A stretch of DNA of 64,000 bases, taken from contig NZ_VIWT01000005.1 in assembly GCF_007829815.1 (NCBI RefSeq), positions 590,084 through 654,083 of the forward strand. The letters are read 5' to 3'. Every line of letters starts with the position of its first letter. Position 1 is the stretch's first letter. The notes below the pieces were generated by a model. That model searched no databases. It was not told the origin of the DNA and worked only from the letters and a program-made list of their open reading frames with translations. A program made the position numbers and the translations under genes. Positions 7,211-15,773 of the stretch are shown here, piece after piece. This stretch comes from Kitasatospora viridis. Its GTDB lineage: Bacteria > Actinomycetota > Actinomycetes > Streptomycetales > Streptomycetaceae.

Positions 7211-9484
7211 GTGACCGTGGACCGCCGATTTCGACGTGAGGCAGTCGCCTGGCGCGACCGCCCCGCCGGCGGCGACGCGCTGCCGGGGACGTCCTGGAAG
7301 CTCACCGGCGACGGCCGCCACGCAGTGCCCTGGCGCGACCTGCTCCGGCGCCCGCGCGGTCGGCGCGTGCCGGTGCGCACCCAGAGCCAGCTCAGCGACT
7401 GCGGGCCGACCAGCCTGCAGATGGTGCTCGCCCACCACGGGATCCAGGCGGGGATCGACGAACTGCGCCGGCAGACCAACGCCGGGCGGGACGGCGTCTC
7501 CGCCCAGGTCCTCCTTGCGACCGCGCGCCGTTACGGCCTGACGGCACGCGGGGTGCGCACCGGTCTCGACGGACTGCGCCGGCTCCCGGCAGCCACCATC
7601 CTGTTCTGGAACTTCAGCCACTTCGTGGTCCTCGAACGGGCCACCGAGTCCTTCCTCTACATCGTCGACCCGGCACTGGGCCGGCGACGCGTGCCGCGCG
7701 AGGCCGCGGGCAAGGCCTTCACGGGCGTCGCCCTGGAGTTCCGCCCGCCGGCCGACGCCCCGGCGGTCCCGGCAGCCCGGTCGCGGCGTGCACCGGTGCA
7801 CGCCGGGGCCGGCAACTGGCGCTACCTGGCCGGCTTCTTCCCGAGGACCACCGCCTGGGTGCCGCTGGCTGCCGCTTCGCTGCTGCTGATCCTCTTCAAC
7901 TTCGCGGCGCCCTTCGGATCCGCCTACCTGATCGACACCGCGACCGCCCGGGACGGGCGGGCCGACGCCGCCCTGCTGCTCTGCCTGGCGGCCGTCCTGG
8001 TCCTCGCGTTCGTGCTGCTCCAGGCCGTGCGGGGGCTGGCGATCGCCGCACTGCAGGCCACCGCCGACCAACGGGTCACGCTCCGGGTCCTGCGCCACCT
8101 GCTGTCCCTGCCGTACGACTACTTCGTGCGGCGGCACCCCGGTGACCTCGCCATGCGGGTGCGCACCAGCACCGCCGTGCGCCAGGTCCTCACCAGCTCC
8201 GCGATGTCGACCGTCTTCGACGGGCTGCTGGTGCTCGGCTACCTGACGCTGCTCTTCCTGGCCGATACCCAACTGGCTCTGGTGGTCGACGCCCTGGCCG
8301 TGCTCCAACTGGCCGTCACCGTACTGGGCTGGCGCCGGCAGGAGTACCTGAACGCGGACGCCCTGGAGAGCCAGGCCGTCGCCGAGGGCGAGCTGATCGA
8401 GATCCTCAACGGCGCGCTGACCCTGAAGGCGTCCGGTCTGGAGGAGGTGGCCGGCGAGCGGTGGTCGGCCACCTTCGCGGACGAGCTGCGGACCCGCAAC
8501 CGCAGCCGGCGCTCCACGGCACTGCGCGGCGCCGTGCTGTCCGGACTGCAGTTCGCCGCGCCGGTCACCGTGCTGCTGCTCGGCGCACAGCAGGTGGCGG
8601 ACGGGCACACCCCGCTCGGCACCGTGGTCGCCTTCTCGACCCTCACCATGGGGCTGTTCGTGCCGCTGACCAACCTGATGCAGACCACGTTGCAGGTCGC
8701 CTCGCTCGGCCGGACCCTGGCCCGGCTCGCGGACATCCTGGAGAGCCGCCCGGAGGGCCGCCCGCCGGATGCCGCGCCCGGACCGCCGGTCACCGACGGC
8801 GAACTGCGACTGACCGGCGTCGGGTTCAGCTACGAGGGGAGCACCCGCCCGGCCCTGCGGGACGTCGACCTGACGGTGGCGCCCGGCAGCGTGCTGGCCG
8901 TCCTCGGGCGCTCCGGCAGCGGCAAGTCCACGCTGGGTGCCCTGATCGCGGGGCTCTACCTGCCGACCGAGGGCACGGTGGCGGTCGACGGCGCTGCCAC
9001 CGACCGGATCGACCGGGTGGCGATGCGCCGGCAGATCTCCTACGTCAGCCAGGACACCCGGCTGTTCGGCGGCTCGATCCGGTCCAACATCGTGCTGGGT
9101 GCCCCCGACGCGACGCAGGAGCAGATCGAACGGGCCGCCCGGGCCGCCGAGATCCACGCGGACATCCAGTCCATGCCGATGCGCTACGAGACCCTGCTCG
9201 GCCCGGGCGGCGCCGGGATCTCCGGTGGTCAGCGCCAGCGGATCGCCCTGGCCCGCGCCCTGGTCAGGTCTCCGCGCCTGCTCGTGCTGGACGAGGCGAC
9301 CAGCGCGCTCGACCCCTCGACGGAGGAGCGGGTCCTGCGCAACGTGGCGGCCCTCGGCCGCACGGTGGTCCTCATCGCGCACCGCCTGACTGCCGCGTCC
9401 GTCGCGGACGGCGTCGTGGTGGTGGACAACGGGCGGGTGGTGCGGCGCGACACCGCCGACGCCCCGACCTCCGGGAACGGGTGA
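7211..9484 (+). CDS. C39 peptidase-containing ABC transporter (peptide processing and export)
   Basis: A 757-residue bifunctional exporter that should cut the leader after Gly-Gly and export the core. The N-terminal C39 cysteine peptidase has Q-S-Q-L-S-D-C64-G-P-T-S, H137 in N-F-S-H-F-V-V-L and D153 in I-V-D-P, so the catalytic set is intact. A membrane domain with about six segments spans roughly residues 210-520. The C-terminal ATPase has Walker A G-R-S-G-S-G-K-S-T, signature S-G-G-Q-R-Q-R, Walker B L-L-V-L-D-E-A-T-S and the switch histidine in I-A-H-R-L. The GTG at 7211 follows GCGAGGAG. An extra 50 or so residues precede the peptidase domain. The stop overlaps the next start, so the condensation-domain gene is cotranslated. 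Confidence 0.93.
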   Translation: MTVDRRFRREAVAWRDRPAGGDALPGTSWKLTGDGRHAVPWRDLLRRPRGRRVPVRTQSQLSDCGPTSLQMVLAHHGIQAGIDELRRQTNAGRDGVSAQVLLATARRYGLTARGVRTGLDGLRRLPAATILFWNFSHFVVLERATESFLYIVDPALGRRRVPREAAGKAFTGVALEFRPPADAPAVPAARSRRAPVHAGAGNWRYLAGFFPRTTAWVPLAAASLLLILFNFAAPFGSAYLIDTATARDGRADAALLLCLAAVLVLAFVLLQAVRGLAIAALQATADQRVTLRVLRHLLSLPYDYFVRRHPGDLAMRVRTSTAVRQVLTSSAMSTVFDGLLVLGYLTLLFLADTQLALVVDALAVLQLAVTVLGWRRQEYLNADALESQAVAEGELIEILNGALTLKASGLEEVAGERWSATFADELRTRNRSRRSTALRGAVLSGLQFAAPVTVLLLGAQQVADGHTPLGTVVAFSTLTMGLFVPLTNLMQTTLQVASLGRTLARLADILESRPEGRPPDAAPGPPVTDGELRLTGVGFSYEGSTRPALRDVDLTVAPGSVLAVLGRSGSGKSTLGALIAGLYLPTEGTVAVDGAATDRIDRVAMRRQISYVSQDTRLFGGSIRSNIVLGAPDATQEQIERAARAAEIHADIQSMPMRYETLLGPGGAGISGGQRQRIALARALVRSPRLLVLDEATSALDPSTEERVLRNVAALGRTVVLIAHRLTAASVADGVVVVDNGRVVRRDTADAPTSGNG

Positions 9485-10782
9485 TCGCCGTGCCCGTGCG
9501 CGCCCACGCCCTGACGCCCGCTCAGCTGGTCCACCACCAGGCGATGAGCCGCAACCCCTCGGTGCGCGACGCGCTGTCGACCAGCTACCGGATCGAGGGG
9601 GAACTCGACGTCGACGCTTTCGTGCGTGCCCTGGCCGGGGCCGTCCGCCGGTGCGAGGCGCTGCGCATCGGAGTGTCGCGCGATCCGGATACCGGGGAGC
9701 CCTTTCAGTGGCTGCGCCCCGAACCGACCGGGCGGACCTTGGTGACCTGTCAGAACGTCTCCAATGCGTCGGAGGAGGAGTTCGCCCGCTACGCGCGCAG
9801 CGTGCTGGCGGCGGACATCGCCAAGGGGTACGACCTGGCGACGGACTACCCCTTCACCTTCCGGCTGCTCCGGCACTCCGCCCGCCTGCACGCGTTCCAG
9901 GTGACCTTCTCCCACCTGGCCCTGGACGGCAGGGGACGGTCGCTCTTCCTGGCCGACCTGTGGCGGTACCTGGCCTACCTCGGCGGCGAGGCACGGGACG
10001 AACCCGCGCCCCCCGCGAGCTTCCTCGCCTCGGCGGACGCCCAGGCCGCGGAGCTGGCGGAACGCGGCGACCCGACCGCTCGGTTCTGGCAGCAGCGGAG
10101 CAGCCGGCTGCGGGCCGAGGCCGGCCCTCGGGACGCCGTCGCCCCGGTCGCCTACGCCGAGGAGGGGGTCGCCCTGACCGTCGAGGTCGGCGGTCCGGAC
10201 CTCGGCGAGCTGCGGGAGCGCTGCCGCCGGGCGGGTTGCAGCGAGTTCCAGCTGACGATCGCGGCACTCGCCGGCGCCCTGTTCCGGGTGAGCGAGCGCG
10301 ACCTGCTCGGCATCACCGTCTTCGTGGACGCGCGCACGGCGGCGGAACGCGACGTCCCCGGGATGTACACCGTCCCGCTCACCCTGTTCCTGCGCCGCTC
10401 CGAGGACGCGGACGCGCTGCTGCGCGAGGCCCGCAGGGAGGTGGTCACCCTGTTGTGGAACCGTCGGGTGGCCGGTGCGACGCTCGCCGACTTCCAGGCC
10501 GAGATCGCCGCCTCGGCCGGCCTCACCACCGATGCCGCCGCCACCTACCTCAAGGACCTGGTGCCGTTGCGGCCCGTCCGGGTCGGCCCGGTGCTGGCCC
10601 GCCCGGGGGCGTACGACCCGGTGGTCCACCGGTTGTCGGGCGGAGCGGACCTGCTGGTGAACAGCCGCGAGGACCAGCTGCGGATGCGCCTGCGACTGGG
10701 TCCGCGCTACGCGGCACCCGGGGTGTCGAGCAGCATCCTCGCCGAGCTGAGGGCCGGGGTGGGTCTCCCGCCGCCCGGCTGA
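9481..10782 (+). CDS. Free-standing NRPS-like condensation-domain protein
   Basis: A 433-residue protein with the two-lobed chloramphenicol-acetyltransferase-like condensation fold and no adenylation, carrier or thioesterase domain attached. The active-site motif is S-H145-L-A-L-D149-G150, i.e. the second, catalytic His and the Asp-Gly of HHxxxDG are kept while the first His is Ser. An N-terminal L-T-P-A-Q-L-V-H-H opens the domain, and a D-A-R-T segment near residue 285 may be the latch. GTG at 9481 overlaps the exporter stop by 4 nt. Coupling to a double-glycine peptide and its exporter suggests an acyl or aminoacyl transfer to the peptide or to a partner molecule. No carrier protein is nearby, so the donor could be an acyl-CoA. 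This role is inference. Confidence 0.8.
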   Translation: MIAVPVRAHALTPAQLVHHQAMSRNPSVRDALSTSYRIEGELDVDAFVRALAGAVRRCEALRIGVSRDPDTGEPFQWLRPEPTGRTLVTCQNVSNASEEEFARYARSVLAADIAKGYDLATDYPFTFRLLRHSARLHAFQVTFSHLALDGRGRSLFLADLWRYLAYLGGEARDEPAPPASFLASADAQAAELAERGDPTARFWQQRSSRLRAEAGPRDAVAPVAYAEEGVALTVEVGGPDLGELRERCRRAGCSEFQLTIAALAGALFRVSERDLLGITVFVDARTAAERDVPGMYTVPLTLFLRRSEDADALLREARREVVTLLWNRRVAGATLADFQAEIAASAGLTTDAAATYLKDLVPLRPVRVGPVLARPGAYDPVVHRLSGGADLLVNSREDQLRMRLRLGPRYAAPGVSSSILAELRAGVGLPPPG

Positions 10783-10809
10783 CCGGGAGCCCGCCGCCCC
10801 GGTCAGCCG
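10776..10809. terminator. Strong bidirectional terminator
   Basis: CGGCTGACCGGG (10776-10787) pairs perfectly with CCCGGTCAGCCG (10798-10809) around a 10-nt loop. It includes the stop codon of the condensation-domain gene and lies 19 bp before the end of the convergent oxidoreductase gene, so it marks the 3-prime border of the peptide cluster. Confidence 0.75.
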
Positions 10810-10828
10810 TGCCGATCGGCCGCGCCGA

Positions 10829-11758
10829 TCAGGCCTCCTGCTCCCCGGTGCCCTCCTCCTCGTGCCGCAGGCCCGCGGCGCGGGCGGCGACCTCGAAGAG
10901 CGAGGCGTAGTCGGCCTCGGCGTAGCCCAGGCTGATGGCGGTGTGGATCACCTGGTGGACGGTCGCGGCGACCGGCATCGGGACCTCCAGGGCGCGGGCG
11001 GCGCCGAGTCCCAGGTCGTAGTCCTTGCGCAGCATGGTCGTGGTGACGGTCGGTCGGTAGTCGCGGGCCGCCAGGGCCTGGCCCTTGTGCCGGGTCAGGG
11101 TCGAGCCGAGCACCGAGCCGTTGATGAAGGCGAGGAAGTCGGCGCGCGCCACCCCGCCCTTCTCGGCGAGTGCCGTGACCTCGACCAGGGCCTGGGTGGT
11201 CATGCCGAGCATCAGGTTGTGGCAGAGCTTGACCAGCAGGCTGGTCTGGCCCGGTCCGGCGTACGTCACGGAGGGGGCGATGTGGTCCAGGTAGTGGCGG
11301 ACCTGCTCGAAGGTCTCGTCGGGGCCGGAGGCGACGATCGCGGCGGTGCCCTCGGCCACCATGTCCGGGTTGCCGCTGATGGGGGAGGCGAGGAACTGCA
11401 CGCCGACCGCGGCCGCCGCTGCCGAGGCCTCGGCGGACGCCTCGGCGGAGACCGTCGAGAAGTCGACGATGACGGAGGGTCGGCTGCTGCCGCCCCGCAG
11501 CAGCCCGGCCGGTCCGGTGACCACCTCCAGCAGGTCGGCCGAGGCGGTGACCACGACGAAGACGACGTCGCACCGCTCGGCCAACTCGCCGATGCCGTCA
11601 GCGACCTGGCAGCCCCGGTCGGCCAGCGGCCGGGTCTTCGCCTTGGTCCGGTTCCACACGACGAGCTCCTCGCCGGCGTCGAGCAGGCGCTCGGCCATCG
11701 CCACGCCCATGCGCCCCGTGCCGAGCCAGCCGAGACGCCGGTCCTGAGTCTGCGTCAT
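10829..11758 (-). CDS. NAD(P)-dependent oxidoreductase, 3-hydroxyisobutyrate dehydrogenase family
   Basis: A 309-residue member of the beta-hydroxyacid dehydrogenase/6-phosphogluconate dehydrogenase-like family. The Rossmann motif G-W-L-G-T-G-R-M-G is near residues 10-18. The substrate segment S-P-I-S-G-N-P is near residue 127, with a Gly pattern close to the usual G-S. The catalytic Lys lies in L-L-V-K-L-C-H-N. ATG at 11758 has GGAGGGGG upstream. It faces the peptide cluster across a terminator and has its own promoter side, so membership in that cluster is doubtful. It could be an imine-reductase-like or beta-hydroxyacid enzyme; the substrate is not known. Confidence 0.8.
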   Translation of the reverse strand: MTQTQDRRLGWLGTGRMGVAMAERLLDAGEELVVWNRTKAKTRPLADRGCQVADGIGELAERCDVVFVVVTASADLLEVVTGPAGLLRGGSSRPSVIVDFSTVSAEASAEASAAAAAVGVQFLASPISGNPDMVAEGTAAIVASGPDETFEQVRHYLDHIAPSVTYAGPGQTSLLVKLCHNLMLGMTTQALVEVTALAEKGGVARADFLAFINGSVLGSTLTRHKGQALAARDYRPTVTTTMLRKDYDLGLGAARALEVPMPVAATVHQVIHTAISLGYAEADYASLFEVAARAAGLRHEEEGTGEQEA

Positions 11759-12015
11759 GATGCGTTCCCCCTCCGTGGACGACGGCGTCCACCCTCCCCC
11801 GCGGGTCGGCCCGTCCGGGTCGGACGGCTCCCCGAGGCCTCTGCGCATCATGTCGGATGTACTCGCACCAGGGTGGCCGAATCGACAAAGATCAAATCGG
11901 CGACGATCAACGGTGCCGGTCGGGGGCGGGCGGCGACCGGACGTGTCGGGCCGGGGTGGGATCATGTGAAGATCCGGCGAGGTGCTGGGGGTCGAGCCGG
12001 AGCAGGGGGCCACGG

Positions 12016-14202
12016 GTGGGGGAGAGGCAGCGGGCGGTGCGCAAGCCCCGGGCCGTGCTCGCGGAGGCCGAGCGGTTGCTGGAGGCGGCCCGCGCGGTCG
12101 TCGAGGACTACCGCGGTGCCGTCGAGCAGGTGGGCCGAGCCGTGGCGGAGCTGAAGGAGCGGCTGGTCCGGGCGGAGTTGGACGCGATACCGGTGGCTCG
12201 GCTCCGGGACGTGACCGAGGGGCGCCTGCGGGTCGGCGCGTTGGAGGCGGCGGGCTTCGCGAGCGTGCGGCAGGTGCGGGAGGCCTCGGCCTACCAGCTC
12301 CAACTGCTGCCGGGGATCGGGGCGCAGACGGCTGCTCAGACCCTGGCCGCGGCGGGGCAGATCGCCGGGGCGGTCGAGCAGGGCGTCGCGGTCCGGCTCG
12401 ACGTCGACCAGCGGGATCCGGCGAGCACGGCGTTGGTGGTGGCGCTGCACCGGCTGGTCGTGGCGGGGCCGGAGGCGGCCCGGGCGAGCGAGGTCGCGGG
12501 GCGGGTGGCCGGGGAGCTCGCGGAGCTGGTGGCGGCGGCCCGGCCGGCCGCCGGGGCGATCCGCGCGCTGTTCGCCGGGCGGGAGCGCAAGCAGGCGGGG
12601 CTCGCGGCGGTCGAGCGGTTGGCGGAGCTGCTGGCGGAGTCAGAGCCGGGGCAGGGGCAGGCGGGGCAGGGGCTGCCGCTGCTGTTCGCCCAGGTGTCGG
12701 CGGACCTGTTGCGCCCGCCGGCCGCCGAGTTGGAGGCGTGGACCGAGTTCGAGCACCGCTCGGCCGAGTTCTACGGCGTGCTCGCGGGGATCGCCGGCCT
12801 CGGGCCGGCCGAGGTGTCCGCGGCGGAGGGCTTCCTCCCCGAGGAGCTGTCCGACCGGATCCGGGCGGAGCCGCTGGACGAGGCGCAGTGCACCGTCTCG
12901 CTCCGCGGCTACCAGGCCTTCGGCGCCCGCTTCGCGCTGCGGCAGAAGCGGGTGATCATCGGGGACGAGATGGGTCTGGGCAAGACCGTCCAGGCGATCG
13001 CCGCGATGGCCCACCTGCGGGCCGGGGGGAGCACGTACTTCCTCGTGGTCTGCCCGGCGAGCGTGCTGATCAACTGGACCCGGGAGGTCGAGTCGCGCAG
13101 CGCGCTGCGTGCCTACCGGTGCCACGGTCCGGAACGGGAGGCGGCGCTCGCCGAGTGGCTCCGCGAGGGCGGCGTCGCGGTGGTGACCTTCGACGGGCTG
13201 CGTCGGCTGGAGGTGCCGGCCGAGCAGGCGGTGGCGATGGTCGTGGTGGACGAGGCGCACTACGTCAAGAACCACCGGGCGCAGCGCTCCCAGGCGGTGG
13301 CCGGGTGGACGGAGCGGGTCGAGCGGGTGCTCTTCCTCACCGGGACCCCGATGGAGAACCGGGTCGAGGAGTTCCGCGACCTGGTGCGCTACCTCCAGCC
13401 CGAGCTGCTGCCGCGGATCCAGCACGGCCTGGCCGCGGCGGGGCCGAAGGCGTTCCGCAAGGCGGTCGCCCCGGCCTACCTGCGCCGCAACCAGCGGGAC
13501 GTGCTCACCGAACTTCCCGAGGTGGTGCACGTGGACGAGTGGGCGGAGTTCACGCCGACCGACTTCGAGGCGTACCGGGCGGCGGTCGCGGCGGGCAACT
13601 TCATGGCGATGCGCCGGGCCGCCTACGCGGATCCCGCGCGCTCGGCGAAGCTCCAGCGACTGCGGGAGATCGTCGCGGAGGCGGCCGGCAACGAGCGCAA
13701 GGTCGTCGTCTTCTCGTACTTCCGCGATGTGCTGACGGCCGTTCAGGAGGCCTTGGGGGAGCGGGTGTTCGGCCCGATCGACGGGAGCCTGCCGGCCGAC
13801 CGGCGCCAGGAGGTGGCCGACCGGTTCGCCGAAGTGCCGGGCCATGCCGTGCTGTTGAGTCAGATCCAGGCCGGCGGCGTGGGGCTGAACCTCCAGGCGG
13901 CCTCCGTCGTCGTGCTGTGCGAGCCGCAGCTCAAACCGACGACGGAGCGTCAGGCCGTGGGCCGCGCCCAGCGGATGGGGCAGGTGCGGCGGGTGCAGGT
14001 GCACCGGCTGCTGGCCGCCGACAGCGTCGACCAGCGGGTGCTGGAGATCCTGCGGGCCAAGGACCGGCTCTTCGACCAGTACGCGCGGCGCAGCGAGGTG
14101 GCGGAGTCCGTGCCGGAGGCGGTGGACGTCTCGGAGCACGCGCTGGCGGTGCGGATCGTGGAGGAGGAGCAGCTGCGCCTGGCCGCCGTGCGGCGCGACT
14201 GA
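12016..14202 (+). CDS. SNF2-family DEAD/DEAH-box helicase/ATPase
   Basis: A 728-residue Swi2/Snf2-type double-stranded DNA translocase. The N-terminal 250 or so residues are rich in Ala/Glu/Arg helices and contain a helix-hairpin-helix-like L-L-P-G-I-G-A-Q-T at about residue 97, a possible DNA-binding element. Walker A G-D-E-M-G-L-G-K-T begins at residue 316. The D-E-A-H box is at residues 412-415, L-T-G-T-P-M-E-N is motif III, and G-G-V-G-L-N-L-Q and Q-A-x-G-R-A-Q-R-M-G-Q are motifs V and VI in the C-terminal lobe. GTG at 12016 is preferred because AGCAGGGGG lies 7 nt before it; the frame is open upstream to 11857 but without a domain. It stands alone, with no nuclease, methylase or defence partner next to it. 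Confidence 0.85.
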   Translation: MGERQRAVRKPRAVLAEAERLLEAARAVVEDYRGAVEQVGRAVAELKERLVRAELDAIPVARLRDVTEGRLRVGALEAAGFASVRQVREASAYQLQLLPGIGAQTAAQTLAAAGQIAGAVEQGVAVRLDVDQRDPASTALVVALHRLVVAGPEAARASEVAGRVAGELAELVAAARPAAGAIRALFAGRERKQAGLAAVERLAELLAESEPGQGQAGQGLPLLFAQVSADLLRPPAAELEAWTEFEHRSAEFYGVLAGIAGLGPAEVSAAEGFLPEELSDRIRAEPLDEAQCTVSLRGYQAFGARFALRQKRVIIGDEMGLGKTVQAIAAMAHLRAGGSTYFLVVCPASVLINWTREVESRSALRAYRCHGPEREAALAEWLREGGVAVVTFDGLRRLEVPAEQAVAMVVVDEAHYVKNHRAQRSQAVAGWTERVERVLFLTGTPMENRVEEFRDLVRYLQPELLPRIQHGLAAAGPKAFRKAVAPAYLRRNQRDVLTELPEVVHVDEWAEFTPTDFEAYRAAVAAGNFMAMRRAAYADPARSAKLQRLREIVAEAAGNERKVVVFSYFRDVLTAVQEALGERVFGPIDGSLPADRRQEVADRFAEVPGHAVLLSQIQAGGVGLNLQAASVVVLCEPQLKPTTERQAVGRAQRMGQVRRVQVHRLLAADSVDQRVLEILRAKDRLFDQYARRSEVAESVPEAVDVSEHALAVRIVEEEQLRLAAVRRD

Positions 14203-14246
14203 GCCGGGCCGGGGCGGGCCGAGCCCGCCACCGGCACCTGACGGGC

Positions 14247-14714
14247 TCAGTCGCCGAGGACCAGGCGTTCCAGGGCCGAGCGGGCGCGGGCGTCGGAGCG
14301 GGCCCGGGTGGTGACGGCGGCGGCGAGTTCGCGGGCCCACTCGTCGAGCGGGACGGGGCGGCGGGAGAGCACCACGCCGCGGACCACCCGACAGACCTCG
14401 CCGTTCGGGCGGCCGTTGGCCACGCTGAGCACCAACCGCTGGTCGTCCATGAAGACTTCGAGCCGCTCGATCCGGCCGGGGCGGCCGGCCATCCGGTCGG
14501 CCAGGCTGCGCTTGCGCTCGACCGTGACCGCGTCGGCGGGCAGCGCCTCCGCGAGCGTGCCGGTCAGGACCTGGGCGTAGACGTCCAGGTCGGCGGCGTC
14601 CCGGCGGAGCGCGGCCGCGATCAGGTCGATGGAGCCCGGGGCGTCCGAGGCGTCGGGGGCCCCGGGGGCGCCTTCCTGGGGGCCGACGGGTTCGATCTCG
14701 CGGTGGTCGGTCAT
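14247..14714 (-). CDS. Conserved hypothetical protein linked to YbjQ-family operon
   Basis: A 155-residue protein with an acidic, proline-rich start and a folded-looking part from about residue 30 to the end (L-E-V-F-M-D-D-Q-R-L-V-L-S-V, then V-x-R-V-V-R-G-V-V-L). There is no signal peptide or membrane segment. ATG at 14714 follows the stop of the YbjQ-like gene by about 100 nt on the same strand, so it is probably the last gene of that operon. I do not recognise a characterised family; the only clue is conserved co-occurrence with the heavy-metal-binding-domain genes, which is suggestive and not proof. Confidence 0.65.
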   Translation of the reverse strand: MTDHREIEPVGPQEGAPGAPDASDAPGSIDLIAAALRRDAADLDVYAQVLTGTLAEALPADAVTVERKRSLADRMAGRPGRIERLEVFMDDQRLVLSVANGRPNGEVCRVVRGVVLSRRPVPLDEWARELAAAVTTRARSDARARSALERLVLGD

Positions 14715-14817
14715 CTCACTCCTCGAAGCGGTGCTGCGGGTGGTGGGCGGCCTGCGGTGTCTCCAGTGTGCGCCGGGGGGCGCCCGCCCGTCCCACCCGT
14801 CGAGCGGTCGGCGGGCC

Positions 14818-15648
14818 TCAGCCGTCGAGGCTGAGCACCATGGTGGGCCGCTCGATCTCGTGGTCGGCCCGCAGCGGCCGCACGGCCGTGCCGATCGCGA
14901 AGAACTCGGTGGTGTGCCCGCCCCAGCGGTGGTTGTGGGCGTTCAGCTGGACACCGACGATGCCCTCCGCCTGCAGCTCCTCGGCCTCGGCCTGCATCCG
15001 CGCCATCGCCAGCTCGCGGGCGTCGTACAGGGCCTGGGTGTACTGCTCGATCTCCACGTTCTTGCCGATGTTGGAGAAGACCGAGCCCATCTTCTGGTGC
15101 GCGATGTGGTAGACGCAGGTGCCCATGGTCATGCCGAGCGGCGCGTAGCCGGCCCGGATCAGGGTCCAGAAGTCCTGGCCGGACAGGTCGGAGGTGAACG
15201 GCAGGCCCTTGTTGTTGCGCCAGCTGGTGCCGCCGGGCGCGGGCCGGTCCGCCTTGACGGCGGTGCCGATGGCGATGAACTCGGCGATGTCCGAGCCGAA
15301 CTCCCGGGCCTCCACGGTGAGCCGGACCCCGACGATGCCGTCCGCGCCCAGCTGGGCGGCCTCGGCCTCCATCCGGGTCATCGCCAGCTCGCGCGCGTGG
15401 TACATGGCCTGGCTGAGGGTCTCCAGTTCCTGGTTCTTGCCCCAGCGCCCGAGCTGGATCCCGACGTGGTAGATCGAGCTGCCGAGGACCAGGCCGATCG
15501 GCTGGAAGCCGGCCTCGCGGACCAGCAGGAACTCGTTGACCGACAGGTCGCTGGTGAAGATCGAGCCCGGCTTGCCGGGTTCGAGCTCGGCGAGGCGGCG
15601 CATCGCGTCGGCGGGCACGCCCTGCGCGTTGGGATCGAAGGTGCTCAT
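14818..15648 (-). CDS. Tandem YbjQ-type (heavy-metal-binding domain) protein
   Basis: A 276-residue cytoplasmic protein made of two similar halves, each of the YbjQ/UPF0145 type (often labelled heavy-metal-binding domain). Each half has a T-S-D-L-S entry, an S-x-x-Y-H-V/I segment, an A-R-E-L-A-M-x-R-M-x-A-E-A helix, and G-I-V-G-V then F-I/F-A-I-G-T-A-V. The halves span about residues 28-145 and 155-265. ATG at 15648 is in the 125-nt gap after the upstream paralogue. YbjQ domains form pentamers; metal binding is a family label and is not shown by obvious Cys/His clusters here. Confidence 0.8.
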   Translation of the reverse strand: MSTFDPNAQGVPADAMRRLAELEPGKPGSIFTSDLSVNEFLLVREAGFQPIGLVLGSSIYHVGIQLGRWGKNQELETLSQAMYHARELAMTRMEAEAAQLGADGIVGVRLTVEAREFGSDIAEFIAIGTAVKADRPAPGGTSWRNNKGLPFTSDLSGQDFWTLIRAGYAPLGMTMGTCVYHIAHQKMGSVFSNIGKNVEIEQYTQALYDARELAMARMQAEAEELQAEGIVGVQLNAHNHRWGGHTTEFFAIGTAVRPLRADHEIERPTMVLSLDG

Positions 15649-15773
15649 CTGGGTCGTTCTCCCCTTGACTGTGTAAGGACGTGCTCGGCGACGCGGTACG
15701 GCGGGCTCGACGGCTCGGGGCTCGGCGGCCTCGGGGCCCGGCGGCTCGGGGGTCAGCGGCTCGGCGGCTCGGG

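Noticed and set aside
10829..11758. Oxidoreductase as a tailoring enzyme of the peptide cluster
   Set aside because: It is convergent and separated by a strong terminator, with its own upstream region; no evidence ties it to the peptide genes.
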